Part shown: piece after piece, positions 47,396-58,883 of the stretch
How positions within the stretch are numbered: the stretch's first letter is position 1
How the letters are laid out: the number at the start of each line of letters is the position of its first letter
Assembly: GCA_003260075.1 (NCBI GenBank)
Contig: QLIY01000070.1
Coordinates: 124,001-188,000, forward strand
From: Phallusia mammillata
Lineage: Eukaryota; Chordata; Ascidiacea; Phlebobranchia; Ascidiidae
DNA length: 64,000 nucleotides
Reading direction: 5' to 3'
Made by a program: the position numbers and the translations under genes
Notes under the pieces: model-generated
What the model was told of the DNA's origin: nothing
The model's database searches: none
Seen by the model: the letters and a program-made list of their open reading frames with translations, nothing else

Positions 47396-50300
47396 CTTTA
47401 ATTAAAACACTTTTGAAAATTTTGAAGCATCATAGTCTTTGCATTTCATTTGCGCTAAAAATTCCTCGGTTAATACCTTCATTGGACACACAGATTTTAT
47501 CTTTCGTTGAAATAACTTGTCTGACAGGTTTTTTTTGAACAAAGAACGCCAATTTTGTACGTTAAAACATTTTTATACATGTTATATGCATTGCATGAAG
47601 AAATTGTTTACATTTTATTGTAACCGTTGGTCACATGACGAAGAGTCACAGTCCGATTTGTTTTTTTCAACGAGCATGTTGCGTGTGGTCCCCATAAAAA
47701 GTGGTTTGGCCCCACGATTATGATTTCCATCTTGCATCACACTATTGGTATCATGGTTTTCAAAGGACTTGACTTAATCACATTTAGCGAAAGTTTCATC
47801 TTGACTAAAGTGTTCATAAAAAAGCGACTTAATTAACTGCAGTCACGGCAGCGGTAAATTTGGTGTGAAAGATTTGTTTTCAAACGAAAACAAAATGTTT
47901 AATCCACCAAACTGTTTCGACTTGCCCAATCTTTATTTTCGGTTTCCCATAAAATACTAAGGTTTGTTGAAATTCAAGGTAGGGATTTTTTAGAACACTA
48001 TATACTGATCTGTCCATAAGTTTAATGGTGAAAATACCGGCCCAAATAGACGTAAAAGGCGACATTCTTTATTATTCAAACGTTTCGGCAAATGCTCATG
48101 TCATTTTTAGTTCGTGAAGGCCACCTCACAATTCAACGACCCTCATATTGGCCCAACGGCTCATTTTTTTGGTAGTATCCCACTTATAAGTGTAGGCCTT
48201 ATTGCGACAAAAATATGTAAACATTTAGCTGTAATATATTCCGCATTTGTGGGCCAAAAACGACCGCATGTGACCTTTGGGCCACAAGTGTTCCTAGCAC
48301 AGGTTTAAATTCCAGTTTATAAATCACAAAAATGGCGGTTTATCTTGAGCTGATTTTACCGCAATTGCTAAAATATTACTTGATCGTGCTGTCTCAGTAA
48401 AATTCTTGACCTGAAGTGATAAATCACGACTGGTAGTTAGTTGTTTTTTGGCGTTGTTGCATATTCTGTCAATAAAGTCAAGGAGTAAATATGCGAAACA
48501 GATGAAATCGCGGGGTCATTGTGTGGTTAAACGCGCATTAACGATACGAAGTATCAAACGCGACTATGTTTTAATTATAATTCAACGCTAAAATTTTCAC
48601 CGCAAGATCTTAATTTGTACGTGTTAAGCCAATCTAAAAATATTGCACTAAATCGTTGAAATTAATCTTATTTAAACAGCGGGTTTCAACGATGCAATGA
48701 TATGCCTTCAAAAGGAGGGGGGGGGGGTGCCAAGCTGAAAATATTGCACTAAATCGTTGAAATTAATCTGATTTAAACAGCGGGTTTCAACGATGCAATG
48801 ATATGCCTTCAAAAGGAGGCGACTAAATTCGGATTAAAGTGCAGATCTTTCGATTGTTTATTGGCGTCTGGCCACCAATACCTGACACAAAACAAAACGT
48901 TTTTAAACGGTTTGTACACTTTTAGATAATGGTCACGTGTTATTTTTCTGTTTCTCCCGCTTTGGTTGTCGATTTTGGTCAAAAAGAACTACCCGAAGTT
49001 GTTTATCGCTTCCTTTATATTAGACAGATATCCAAACCACAGTGCTGCTTTATAATAAAAACATACACCGATTTGCAGAAACAACTTATAGTGGAGGTGC
49101 CAAATATTTTCTCATATCTGATACGCACACCAATCTATGCAGAGGAAATGTTACCCTTAGTTCAGTTAATTAATGTTAATGTCCAATAATATCATTTTTT
49201 TAAATTGTCACAAACATCATAATTTTTACAGGGGGAAAGAGCAAAGCTGTAGAGATGGAAGACATCAAGTTCCATCAGTGCGTGCGGTTGTCACGGTTTG
49301 AAAACGACCGCACAATCTCGTTCATTCCACCAGACGGCGAATTCGAGCTCATGTCCTATCGCCTTAATACGCACGTGAGTCCTTTTGACCATTGCTATTT
49401 ACCTCAAACCCCTATCCTACCCGTTAAACGCATATTTTCAAGGTCAAGCCTCTTATTTGGATTGAGTCTGTAATCGAACGGCATTCTCACAGCCGCGTGG
49501 AAATTATGGTCAAGGTTAGACCTGTTTTGCAACAATTGCTCGCCGCAATATGAAAACCACATGTGAATTTGACATATGCTCTAATTATGTACCTGATTTT
49601 GACAGGCGAAAAGTCAGTTCAAGCGAAGGTCGACGGCAAACAACGTTGAGATTTTAATTCCTGTGCCTAACGACGCCGATTCGCCAAAGTTTAAGACGTC
49701 CGTTGGAAGTGTAAAGTGGGTTCCAGAAACCACCAACATCGTTTGGACCATTAAATCTTTTCCGGTTGGTTTTAATTTTAACACCTTGTGATGATATAGT
49801 CATATCAAACCATTACGACGACATGAAAAATATTTGCCGACAACATTTTCTTAATTTTGTATTTAGGGAAAGCTTCGATTGGCGTTCGTAGTTTTTCCCC
49901 ATAAAAAACATTCGCCCCATTTCGCTCCATTTTGTTAAAATTTTCTTACAATGACGTGTTTTGCTTCTAAAGGAATCCTAGCTATACCCAATTTTGATGT
50001 TTCGGTTGCAAACAAATGACCATCTTATACATATATAACATTTTATTAACAGTAGTTTTAAATTAAAGGTTTAGTTAAAACACTTATGTCGCAGAATAAA
50101 TATAACATAGTTTTTGAAATGTACACGGACCGCTTGTGGGGGGGGGGGGGTTTTAATATTAACACCTTGTGTTTATATAGTCATATCAAACCATTACGAT
50201 GACATGAAAAATATTTGCCGACAACATTTTCTTAATTTTGTATTTAGGAAAAGCTTCGATTGGCGTTCGTAGTTTTTCCCCATAAAAAAACATTCGCCCC

Positions 50301-51519
50301 ATTTCGCTCAATTTTGTTACAATTTTCTTACAATGACGTGTTTTGCTTCTAAAGGAATCCTAGCTATACCCAATTTTGATGTTTCGGTTGCAAACAAATG
50401 ACCATCTTATACATATATAACATTTTATTAACAGTAGTTTTAAATTAAAGGTTTAGTTAAAACACTTATGTCGCAGAATAAATATAACATAGTTTTTGAA
50501 ATGTACACGGACCGCTTGTGTATAATGTTGAAACTGTTTTTTACCACCATCGTAGCTGCCTGCGGTTTTACGTGATTCACAAAATTTACGGTTCAAGTTA
50601 ATATTTACAGTCTCTCCCAGTACTAAGGTGAACAATGTTTTTGCACCAACAACACTTATCACGATCTTTTCACAATCTTAATCCCGGCTTAAATACGTTT
50701 TTTTTATTAGGGCGGCAAAGAATACCTGATGCGGGCACATTTCGGGGGGGGGGGGTGCACCAACAACACTTATCACGATCTTTTCGCAATCTTAATCCCG
50801 GCTTAAATACGTTTTTTTTTATTAGGGCGGCAAAGAATACCTGATGCGGGCACATTTCGGTTTGCCGAGCGTGGAGAGCGAAGAGATTGAGGGCAGACCA
50901 CCGATCAGTGTCAAGTTTGAGATTCCCTACTTTACCACCTCAGGAATCCAGGTTGGTATACAAAATCTCCGCCTCCATCAGTGACTCGATTGCAAATCCA
51001 CACCACAAACCTCAACTACTCTGATATGCGATCAATATCGGCCATTTTACGGCGCCGGTTGTGTTTTTGTTTCTTCGAATCGTGCGGAAACATTTACCAC
51101 ACTTTAAATAAGCTTTTTGAATCCCCACTTGACTGGCTCTGTGTAAATTATTTCGCCGTTCTAATATGTCTGTAAAAATAAATAGTATGCTTATTTTTGC
51201 ATTGAACGTTTTGCAACTAAGTACGATATTCAGGCGGTTGCACAGTTTTAGTTTCATTTAACAATTGGTCAGCTTGTTTTCTGTGCTGTTTTTGTGCTAT
51301 TTCCCGGCTAATGGTATTGTCTTAGTACTAAAAAAGGTTTATTTCACTTCCACAGGTACGTTATTTGAAAATCATTGAAAAGAGCGGCTACCAAGCTCTC
51401 CCGTGGGTGCGATACATCACACAAAACGGAGGTATGTGGACCGCAAATACCTTCGTAACATACAAGTCATTATAATCCAATTTTCATATATTTCAGACTA
51501 CCAACTGCGGACCAACTGA
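42784..51519 (+). CDS. AP1M1: AP-1 clathrin adaptor complex mu subunit
   Basis: Twelve exons join in frame to 422 aa (human AP1M1 423). Exons: 42784-42825, 42888-42971, 43089-43229, 43292-43422, 43527-43635, 44818-44980, 49232-49374, 49443-49514, 49606-49764, 50826-50951, 51356-51431, 51497-51519. A longin domain starts [20 protein letters not shown] and a mu-homology domain starts near [17 protein letters not shown]. The protein ends in [19 protein letters not shown], typical of AP-1 mu. AP-1 sorts tyrosine-motif cargo between trans-Golgi and endosomes. Introns 6 and 9 are expanded by transposons and by duplicated segments at ten-G runs, which also copy the starts of exons 6 and 10. Vertebrates have two paralogues (AP1M1, AP1M2); this could be the single ancestral type. 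Confidence 0.95.
43688..43994. mobile_element. hAT-type MITE in AP1M intron 5
   Basis: Ends CAGGGTTTTCAACC and GGTTGAAAATCACTG are inverted repeats. The 8-bp flanks ccattgta and caatagta match at only 6 of 8. Interior ends with GGGGTTCGCAGACCA. Confidence 0.7.
44270..44420. repeat. Interspersed repeat, copy near 44300
   Basis: Shares about 110 bp with 47990-48105 (aacactatata, cccaaatagacgt, ggcaaatgctcatg). The reverse strand reads catgagcatttgcc, aaacattt, aataaag, resembling 3' ends of LINE or Penelope-like retroelements. A diverged relative of its right part (ataagac..aaactgacgatg) occurs near 9430. Confidence 0.5.
44541..44826. repeat. Duplicated ~135-bp segment with start of AP1M exon 6
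   Basis: Copy one (about 44541-44675) ends 10 bp into exon 6 at the ten-G run (44676-44685). Copy two (44688 onward) leads into the complete exon 6 at 44818. Copies differ by small changes, including an indel in the tataaaagg part. Confidence 0.85.
45061..46440. mobile_element. Composite transposon region in AP1M intron 6
   Basis: An outer pair of inverted repeats (GTTGTAAATCGGG and CCCGTTTACAAC) encloses sequence beginning CAGTGGTTCCCAACC at 45259, a hAT-type end, that recurs at 45479 after an N. Ten-G runs at 45300, 46046 and 46379 and the N at 45428 show that this region was pieced together. Its true structure cannot be read from this assembly. Frames here are not genes. Confidence 0.5.
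46882..47228. repeat. Duplicated ~165-bp segment around ten G (AP1M intron 6)
   Basis: Sequence starting tttttgctt/cgattttacacctgg occurs before and after the run at 47046-47055. Differences include an extra caccac in the second copy. No exon is affected. Confidence 0.85.
47363..47394. repeat. Poly-G tract, 32 nt
   Basis: Uninterrupted G run without matching flanks, like the tracts at 244 and 10105 and unlike the ten-G joins. Confidence 0.9.
47990..48110. repeat. Interspersed repeat, copy near 48000
   Basis: Second copy of the repeat at 44270-44420, in the same orientation, about 85-90% similar by eye. Its reverse strand has catgagcatttgccgaaacg followed by tttgaataataaag. Confidence 0.5.
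48632..48820. repeat. Duplicated ~85-bp segment around a G run (AP1M intron 6)
   Basis: The segment from aaaaatattgcactaaatcg to ccttcaaaaggag is present before and after the run at 48717-48727. One substitution seen (aatctta/aatctga). Confidence 0.85.
49765..50520. repeat. Duplicated ~370-bp segment (AP1M intron 9)
   Basis: Copy one begins at the donor of exon 9 (49765) and runs to 50137. Copy two runs from about 50151 to 50520. The G run between them counts 13, of which one G belongs to the left flank and two to the right, leaving exactly ten. Several substitutions separate the copies. Confidence 0.9.
50640..50860. repeat. Duplicated ~104-bp segment with start of AP1M exon 10
   Basis: Copy one (50640-50743) contains the acceptor and the first ~34 nt of exon 10. 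Copy two (50757-50860) carries the complete exon from 50826. The run between is 12 G, two of which belong to the left flank. Confidence 0.9.
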
Positions 51520-52798
51520 TTTCTTTTTACTTGAACTTCCTGTAGCACTTCCAAAAGTTCGCCTCTTTCTCATGCCGTTTTGAATTGGTAGTTGACTGGG
51601 GTGTGAGATTTACCAATCACAAATGCTTTTTGCCACCATTATGGTACAACACCTGATGCTACTAAAAATAGAATCTTAGTAAAAAAAATACGTTACGTTT
51701 TTTTCAAAGTAGAAAAAATGGTATCTGAGTTATAATAGCAGCTTCTCCATTTTGTGATTTTGCATATGCATTGTGCTGTACACTAAATTTAAATTTTAAT
51801 CGACGTAATTTCTAATCGAGTTTTAAGACTTTGTTCTCAAAAACAAAGCTACATCTTTTAGGTTTTTGGCTGCGCGACCTATTTTTTCGTGCAATACTTT
51901 TAACTGTAGTTGATGTAAAGCTGTTCTTCCGGCGACCAACAATCACGAAATTTAAACTTCTATTTTTCTGCGACTTATTGAAACAAAGGTTGTTCCTCTT
52001 TTGTGAAATCTCTGCTTGTCCTATACGATATCGCGTATAAAATGTATCCATCAAATTTGTCATGTTTGGGTAAAACAGCTAGACAGAAGCTTTGCAAAAA
52101 TTTTGCCTCAAATAATTGTGAGTTTGTAATATATATTTTTTCGGAAAAATAGTCGCTTTTCCTAACCTCAGTACAAGGTTTACAGTGCACAATTATAGAA
52201 GTATTCTGGTTTTACATGCGCCTCTAAAACCGCTTAAATGTGGACATTTTAGTGCTTTTGTTACACAACAATACACGTATGTATTTTCCCGCAGACCGAC
52301 GAAACCCACGAAGAGTTTGACAAGTTAATTTAGGGTTGCCATACGTCAGGATTTTCCCTGACATGTCAGGGAATTTAGTGCTTAAATCTGCGTCGGGGAG
52401 AAATGTTAAAATGTACTTAAAAGTCAGGAATTTAAGAAAAAAATATAGATATACTATGAAATTAATGTATCAACGGAGAAAGTTTCTTGTAGTCAGCTAC
52501 CACTGCATCTCTTTACCATGAAACGTAAAGACTGGCGGCGCGCAGGTCAACGCGCAAAGTTACTGTTTCGTTTTGCAGTGTGTGTGTGTGCGAGCGTAAC
52601 AATACCTGTTTGTTACTAGTTGTCTAACACCGCGCGTTAAATACAGAAATAAAAATCCGCGTCTCATGAAAACACAGCGTTCGATGCTACGTGGGAACGT
52701 GGGAAGTTTCATTTGCTTTACCTGTGTACCTAATATGCAAGGAATTAACTAACAACAAAAAGTCGAATGTCAAAACGTTTTTACAGTGGCATTTTTTT

Positions 52799-52900
52799 CA
52801 CGGGGTTCGACCCAGGACACTCCCGGGGACGAATCCCGATCAAGGTTTTTTTTATGTCTGTGGGTCAGGCGCGCCAGACCATTCGGCCAAGTTCCTGCCC
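52799..52900 (-). mobile_element. tRNA-derived SINE with ~17-bp target-site duplication
   Basis: On the minus strand it has an A-box-like TGGCCGAATGG near the start, a B-box GGGTCGAACCC near the end and then an A-rich tail. This layout is of tRNA-Leu/Ser type. It is flanked by tacagtggcattttttt at 52782-52798 and 52901-52917, which shows retrotransposition into copy 1 of the hAT-type element. Copy 2 lacks it at the corresponding acgttttt/gtggcatttttc position. Confidence 0.8.
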
Positions 52901-53209
52901 TACAGTGGCATTTTTTTTTAATTTGAAAAGGTCTTTAAATGGTCGACTCCCAATGTTTTTTTTCTGTGACAATTTGAAATTGGTCCGAATAGAGTGGCAA
53001 AGGTTGGCGACCCTTGATATATGTGCTTATTGTTTTTTTAAGGGTGGTGAGATTAGTAAATAGCCTAATAAACTTAACTAAACAGAAGCCTACGCAGAAA
53101 GTTAATTAACAAGGATCAGAGTATCGTATCTAACGTTCTCGTGTGACTTTCGAATATTCTAAATTTATTCCGCAATAGAAGTAAATGGATCGCAAAAACA
53201 GGTTAACCC

Positions 53210-53624
53210 AACGGTTCTCAAACTGGGGTCCGTGGTCCTTTAGGGCTCCGTGAGGCAATTTTGCGGGGACCGCAAAAAGCTGGAAGTAATTCTATGTTCT
53301 AATTTAGCGTCAGTTTGTGCAACTAAATAAGTTTAAATCAAAGTGAAATTGAGAATCGACCTTCTCCATTGCCGAACAATAGGCTTTATTGCATGACAGC
53401 CAACAAAAATGCAATTGTTCGCGCACAATGGTAATATTTTTGTCTTATCTGTGATGTCAGATTTGGATCATTGTTATGCAGAATTTTACATAACTAGCTA
53501 AAATCCTGCAATCAATTTTCCTTTTTCTGAAAAACACATTCAGGCTTATAAGGCCCACAAGCTCCCAAAATAATGGCAAAGAGACCGTTTAGAGAAAATA
53601 ACGAAAAAGTTTAAGAACCACTGA
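53210..53624. mobile_element. Nested hAT-type MITE
   Basis: Starts aacGGTTCTCAAACTGGGG and ends TTTAAGAACCACTGA. The 8-bp flanks gttaaccc and gttaacgc match at 7 of 8. The same block, with a decayed right end, is also in copy 2 near 57105-57460, so it was part of the element before both copies spread. Confidence 0.75.
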
Positions 53625-56247
53625 GTTAACGCAACTGAGATAAATTTTGTCAGGGATTGTGTATCATAAAATATGGCAACCCTAAGCTAATTATGCAGAA
53701 ATATGCCTGTGGGTGGTGTAAGGTGTGAATCCTGTGGGTATACAGCATAAGGTCATGTGCGCAATACTTGCGCCCGCAAAGAAAATAAAAGCATAATAGG
53801 TTTAATGAACTAACTGCAGTCATTTAATAATAGTCTAATTTAAGGTTACCATACGCCTAAAATTTCCCGGACTTGTCTGGAAATTGGCGTAAAATCTGTG
53901 TCCGGAAATAATTTTCAAAAACACACCAAGTGTCAGGAATTATAGCCTCTCGTAACCCAATCTACAGTAGTTTTTTACCGCATTAATTAAAGACTAGTCG
54001 GATTTTTTACGTCTTGAAAGCTAACAATACTCTGTTAAAAAGATCAGATCCTGTAAAACTTTCTGTTTTGTAACTAAAAAAATGGGCTTTGTCTCTGTGT
54101 CAGTAATGCTATTTTGTCAAAAATGGGACTGTTTGGGTTCGTTACATGTAACAGCATGCGATATGACGCATGCTTGGTGAGATATTTATGGAAACCGTCC
54201 TAATTTGGATAAAGTGTAACTTACTTACAAATTGTTACAAAATCTTAGTCAACACTGATTACAACTTACACTATAAACATCTGTTGACGGTGAAGCTGAG
54301 GATATATTTTTGACGATTTAAAAATGCCTGATTTTTGTATCTGTCATTAGCAAATACAGGTAATCCAAAAGGGCGTCATTTGGGCCGCGTTTGGTTAAAA
54401 AGGCAAAGGTTTTCCAAGATGAGGGCGTATGGCCTATGTCAGTTTTTTTTCTGGCAGTTTGTTGCTCATGGAAATCGACGCCTCTGCTGACCACAATCCG
54501 ACTTGAAACAAAAGTATTGCTTGAAAAAGGTGAAGCAAACGAATGATCATATTTAACGGCTAAAGCGCATCTTCGTTCTGAGCAGGTGTTTGTTGTCAGT
54601 ATTGCAACAACGAGCTAATTGACACTACTCTAAAACTACTCAACATGTCACTGGTGCAGAAGTTTGACAAAACGGACACTTATGACATCACTAATTCGCT
54701 TAATACCAGTTGTTTTCGACAACATTTAGCCCAATATTGCCATGTAAAGTGTTTTTTGTTTGTGAAAAAATAACACATTGACAACGCGTCTTTTTTGGCT
54801 AATTCTTATTTGGTTGTATCAATTGAAAGTTTAGGAAATAAATTTCCGCAGTTTATCACAGTCTGCCAGAAAGCCGGTCTTTAATTAAAATACATTTCAT
54901 CTATTATGCTATTCGATCTCGAAAGCAAAAACTAGAACAAAGTATAATGGCATGATTTCTAGTGATAGTGATGTAATGTATAGTGCACCGACTAGATGTT
55001 AAGACCTAGATACGTTGCCTTGTCGCTCTTAGAGGTCGGTTACTATCTGCATACAACGTTGTTATTTTTTTTATTAAATATTTAAAAAGTGCACTAAAAG
55101 CTAATTATGTTCAAATCTTCTTTTGTACTTTTAATTTTTTGGTGGTCATATGTTACAAAATACAAATGTTTTTTTCGTTTCTTGTGGTTTGGTTCATTTA
55201 TTGTGGTCGGTTGTCAAAGTACTGTGATCTGCACCGCAGTTATGTAACATCCTTGCTGATCTGGTTTCTAGACGTCTTGCCAGCCGCTTCGTTTATTTTA
55301 TGTTTATGGTTGTCCTAAGCACTTTAAGCTGCCCCCGTGGGACAGTTGATGCTATCGCAAGGGTTAATAAATACAACAACAAAACTGACCCGCCAATAGC
55401 AAAAACCCAAATTCCGGCTAGCGCTTTTGAACGAGAGGCGCCTTACAGATTATAATCGCCAATGGTGCCAGATCGTGATTTAACTAGGCTACGCAAAGCC
55501 GAGTCGCAAATGTTAAATCAAAATGCACCATTACACATGATCTTTTCAACTCCTTTCCTTTTCTTTTTTATTTATAGGCTATAACGGATTAAAGAATCCA
55601 TTGGTTAAGATCCAAAGCTCATCAGACGTTCCGAGAAGAGGCCCAACGTCAGTATTAGGTTCCAGTGCTAAGTGTTCTGTGAAGACAATGGATTCGGACT
55701 AACATAGGCGACAACACCGCCACCATAAACTTACCTTTTTTCTGTTCAAGATCGGCTAAAAATTATGTTTAACCAATCAGAATAGAAAAAAAACAGAATT
55801 TTGCTTATCACGATCGATGGCCGTAGGGTGTCTTTGATCTGCCACGCGCGTGCAAAGAAGGCATACCTGTGCGACTGGATGTACAAGTTCGAAAAATCTT
55901 GGACAAAAGCAGTAACAGTTTGCGTGAAACTTTTTTGATGATTATTCTGAACACGAGTTGTTGGAAGATTTTGGTCGTCGGTTTGACAAAATCGAAAAGT
56001 ATTGGGAAATAAATCGGAAGACGATTGATGAAGATCCATGAGCATTTGTTGAAAACAAAAACCGTTCGATTGTGTAAAAGTAAGATTCAGTTGTAAATTT
56101 TTTAACCATTGCAGAATTTCTAAATTCTTTTTTTCTCATCAAGGTAGGCTTTTTAATGTTTCGTTTTGCTGTCTGGTTTATTATTGCGAACAATAACATA
56201 AATTTTGCAATAGTTTTCTCTTTTATGAAACGACAACTGCCGGCAAC

Positions 56248-56403
56248 TTGAGGACCGAAGCGTGGCTTATCCCTTTCATTCTTTATGTTCTTACTTCTCC
56301 GATCGGCGCAAAAATCTTGCCCGAGGAACTGCAACGGTTTCTGCGACAAGAATCAGGAAAAGAATTTTGCGCAATTAAAGCAACTATGAACTTGCAGACT
56401 AAG
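56248..56403 (+). other. Possible coding exon with a signal-peptide-like start
   Basis: The open stretch has a hydrophobic segment (AWLIPFILYVLTSPIGA), then LPEELQRFLRQESGKEFC, and ends at a good donor AAG|gtaggt. There is no ATG in frame at its start and the next 1.1 kb is transposon. It could be a broken or unrecognised exon, or chance. Confidence 0.2.
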
Positions 56404-56449
56404 GTAGGTAGAAAACTGTTAAGTTTGTACCAAGTAGGCTAGGCTAGCT

Positions 56450-57531
56450 TAGGGTTGCCATTCGTCAGGATTTTCCCTGACATGTCAGGGAATTTAGTGT
56501 TTAAATCTGCGTCAGGGAGAAATGTTAAAATGTACTTAAAAGTCAGGAATTTAAGAAAAAATACATATATATATACTCTATGAAATTAATGTACCAAAGG
56601 AGAAAGTTTCTAGTAGTTAGCTACAACCGCGTCTATACAAGATGAAACGTAAAGGGGTAAACTGGCGGCGCGCGGGTTAACGTACATGTTACTGTTTGGT
56701 GTGTGTGCGCGCGTAACAATACCTGTTTGTTACTAGATGTTTAACAATATGCGTTAAATACACGAATAAAAATCCGCGTCTCAAGAAAACACAGCATTCG
56801 ATGCTACATGAGAACGTGGGAAATTTCATTTCCTTAACTGTGCACCTAACATGCAGGGAACTAACTAACAACTAAAAGTCGAATGCGTGAGACATAAAAA
56901 CATTTTTAAAGTGGCATTTTTCTTCAAATTTAAAAAGGTCCTTGTGACTCCCATTTACTAAACAGAAGCCTACGCAGAAAGTAATTGACAAGGATCAGAG
57001 TATCGTATGTAACGTTTTCTCGTGTCGCCGTCCGTGTGACTTCCGAATATTCTAATTTATTCCGGAATAGAAGTGTTTGGATCGCAATAATGGTTAATGT
57101 AGCGGTTCTCAAACTGGGGTCCGCAGTCCTTCAGGACATTTTGCGGGAATCTCGAAAAGGTGGAAGTAATTCTATATTCTTATTTTGCGTCAGTTTGTGC
57201 AACTGGATAAGTTGTAATCAAAGTGAAAATGAGAATCAACCGTCTCCGTTGTAGTCTCCAACAAAAGGCTTTATTGCATGACAACTAACAAAAATGCAAT
57301 TGTTCGCGCACAATTGTAATGTTTTTGTTTTGTCTGTGATGTCAGATTTGGATCATTGTTATGCGCAAATTTGCATAACTAGCTAAAATCCTGCAATCAA
57401 CTTTCGTTTTTTTGAAATACTCATTCAGACTTACGTTAACACATTTAGACTTAAAGTTTGAGAAAATCTGGGTTCACGCAACCGAGATAAATTTTGTCAG
57501 GGATTGTGTTTCATAAAATATGGCAACCCTA
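56450..57531. mobile_element. hAT-type non-autonomous element, copy 2
   Basis: Ends TAGGGTTGCCATTCG and ATATGGCAACCCTA, with a perfect 8-bp duplication ggctagct. At 1082 bp it is colinear with copy 1 at 52331 except for the SINE and some deletions. The duplicated target shows that the ends are correctly placed. Confidence 0.9.
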
Positions 57532-58883
57532 GGCTAGCTAGCCTTTAAATTGGGAAACGTTTGCTTTAAAAACTGTGTCAATCGGAAGTAGCCTAGCGTG
57601 TCCACATGCAAACATATTTCTGAAGTGCTGGTGTTCAAACAGCCAAGCAATTGGCATTAAATTGTTGTTTAGATTTTTTTGGATTCATATTTTATATTTA
57701 ATTTGTTTTCACAACACATTAGGTGTAGACAATCGTTAAAACATTAATTTGACGCACATTTCTACCAAGAGTCAATACTACGTACTTTTACTACATACTG
57801 TAAAAAAATATCAGAAAAAAAACAGCAAAAGTTTGGTTAAATACTTTTTTTATCCAGGCCTGCGGAAAAATGTTATGCAAGCTTTTTTGTAAAATATAAT
57901 TCTATGGCGCATCATGTGATGTTTATTTTTCGGCTTTCCCCACGGTACTCTCCCTCAGGTGTTTGTCCAAAAAATGAGGAACTACTAAGCTTAAGTTCAA
58001 AATGCAGTATTTTGGGCAAAAATCGCAAGTGTTTTGTAATGAAAGTTTAAAAAAGCACCATTCAATTTCGCTCTTGGAAGCTAGTCAGATTAGGTTCAAA
58101 TAAGATATACTAATGTCTACAATTTAACAAATGGTTAAGACTAATGTTTAAATAAACTGTAAGTATGGTTGGTACAAGGAAGTATGTCCATAGTTTTAAT
58201 AAAATATTATTTTACATTTAAGTAAGTATTTGCTGCATACATGTTCATTTATCATCAAGAGTGGAATTTGACTGGCCATCAAAACACAGAAAAAGAATTA
58301 GGAAATTGTTTTGATGTAGTTTGTTTGGGAATTGAATCATAAGGTACTGTAACTGGGTTCCTTTTAAATTAATTTTGCTTTTAACTGCAACAAAATAATC
58401 AACAAAACAAAACCCATAATTATTTACCAGAGGCAAAGCCAAAGTTGTAATTACACACTTTTTTCACAAACAAAAGTTTTTGTCACTTCAGGAAATGTTA
58501 GGTTTAGTTATAGGAAATTTGGATTTTTAAAGGCATTTAAATTAATGCAGAGCCATCTGTGTTTGAAAGTTTTAAACTTATCAGATTCTTAAATTTCTTC
58601 ATTTTGTCAATGTTTGTATTGAAAAAAAATATTTGTTTACTGTTTACAAAGTCATGGCTTGTTTCTTGAATGTTTGAAGGTTCCATAATTTCTGTAAAAG
58701 CCTGTAATACCGTTGATAAACCAAACATGAAGCAACTGTTAATTGCAGTTTCAAAATTTTGTTTTTTTGTTACTGCATTAACAAAAAACTTGGTTGCCTG
58801 AGAATATTATTGTTGACATTGGTCCTTTATGTTAAGGCTATCTGTGTAGTTTGTAAAGTTGTTGCTTCACACATTGAGGCACA

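Larger units (their letters stand above)
52331..53684. mobile_element. hAT-type non-autonomous element, copy 1, with nested insertions
   Basis: Ends TAGGGTTGCCATACG and ATATGGCAACCCTA are inverted over about 12 bp. The 8-bp flanks agttaatt and agctaatt match at 7 of 8. At 1354 bp it is longer than copy 2, partly because of a SINE at 52799-52900. It also contains the element at 53210. No transposase frame is present. Confidence 0.85.
51520..58883. other. Transposon-rich spacer between AP1M and caspase
   Basis: Holds two copies of one hAT-type element (52331 and 56450), a nested element, a SINE, and a weak relative of the same element starting near 53845 (aaggttaccatacg). The stretches 51520-52330, 53685-56240 and 57540-58883 show no exon chain or RNA gene that I can support. 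Confidence 0.6.
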
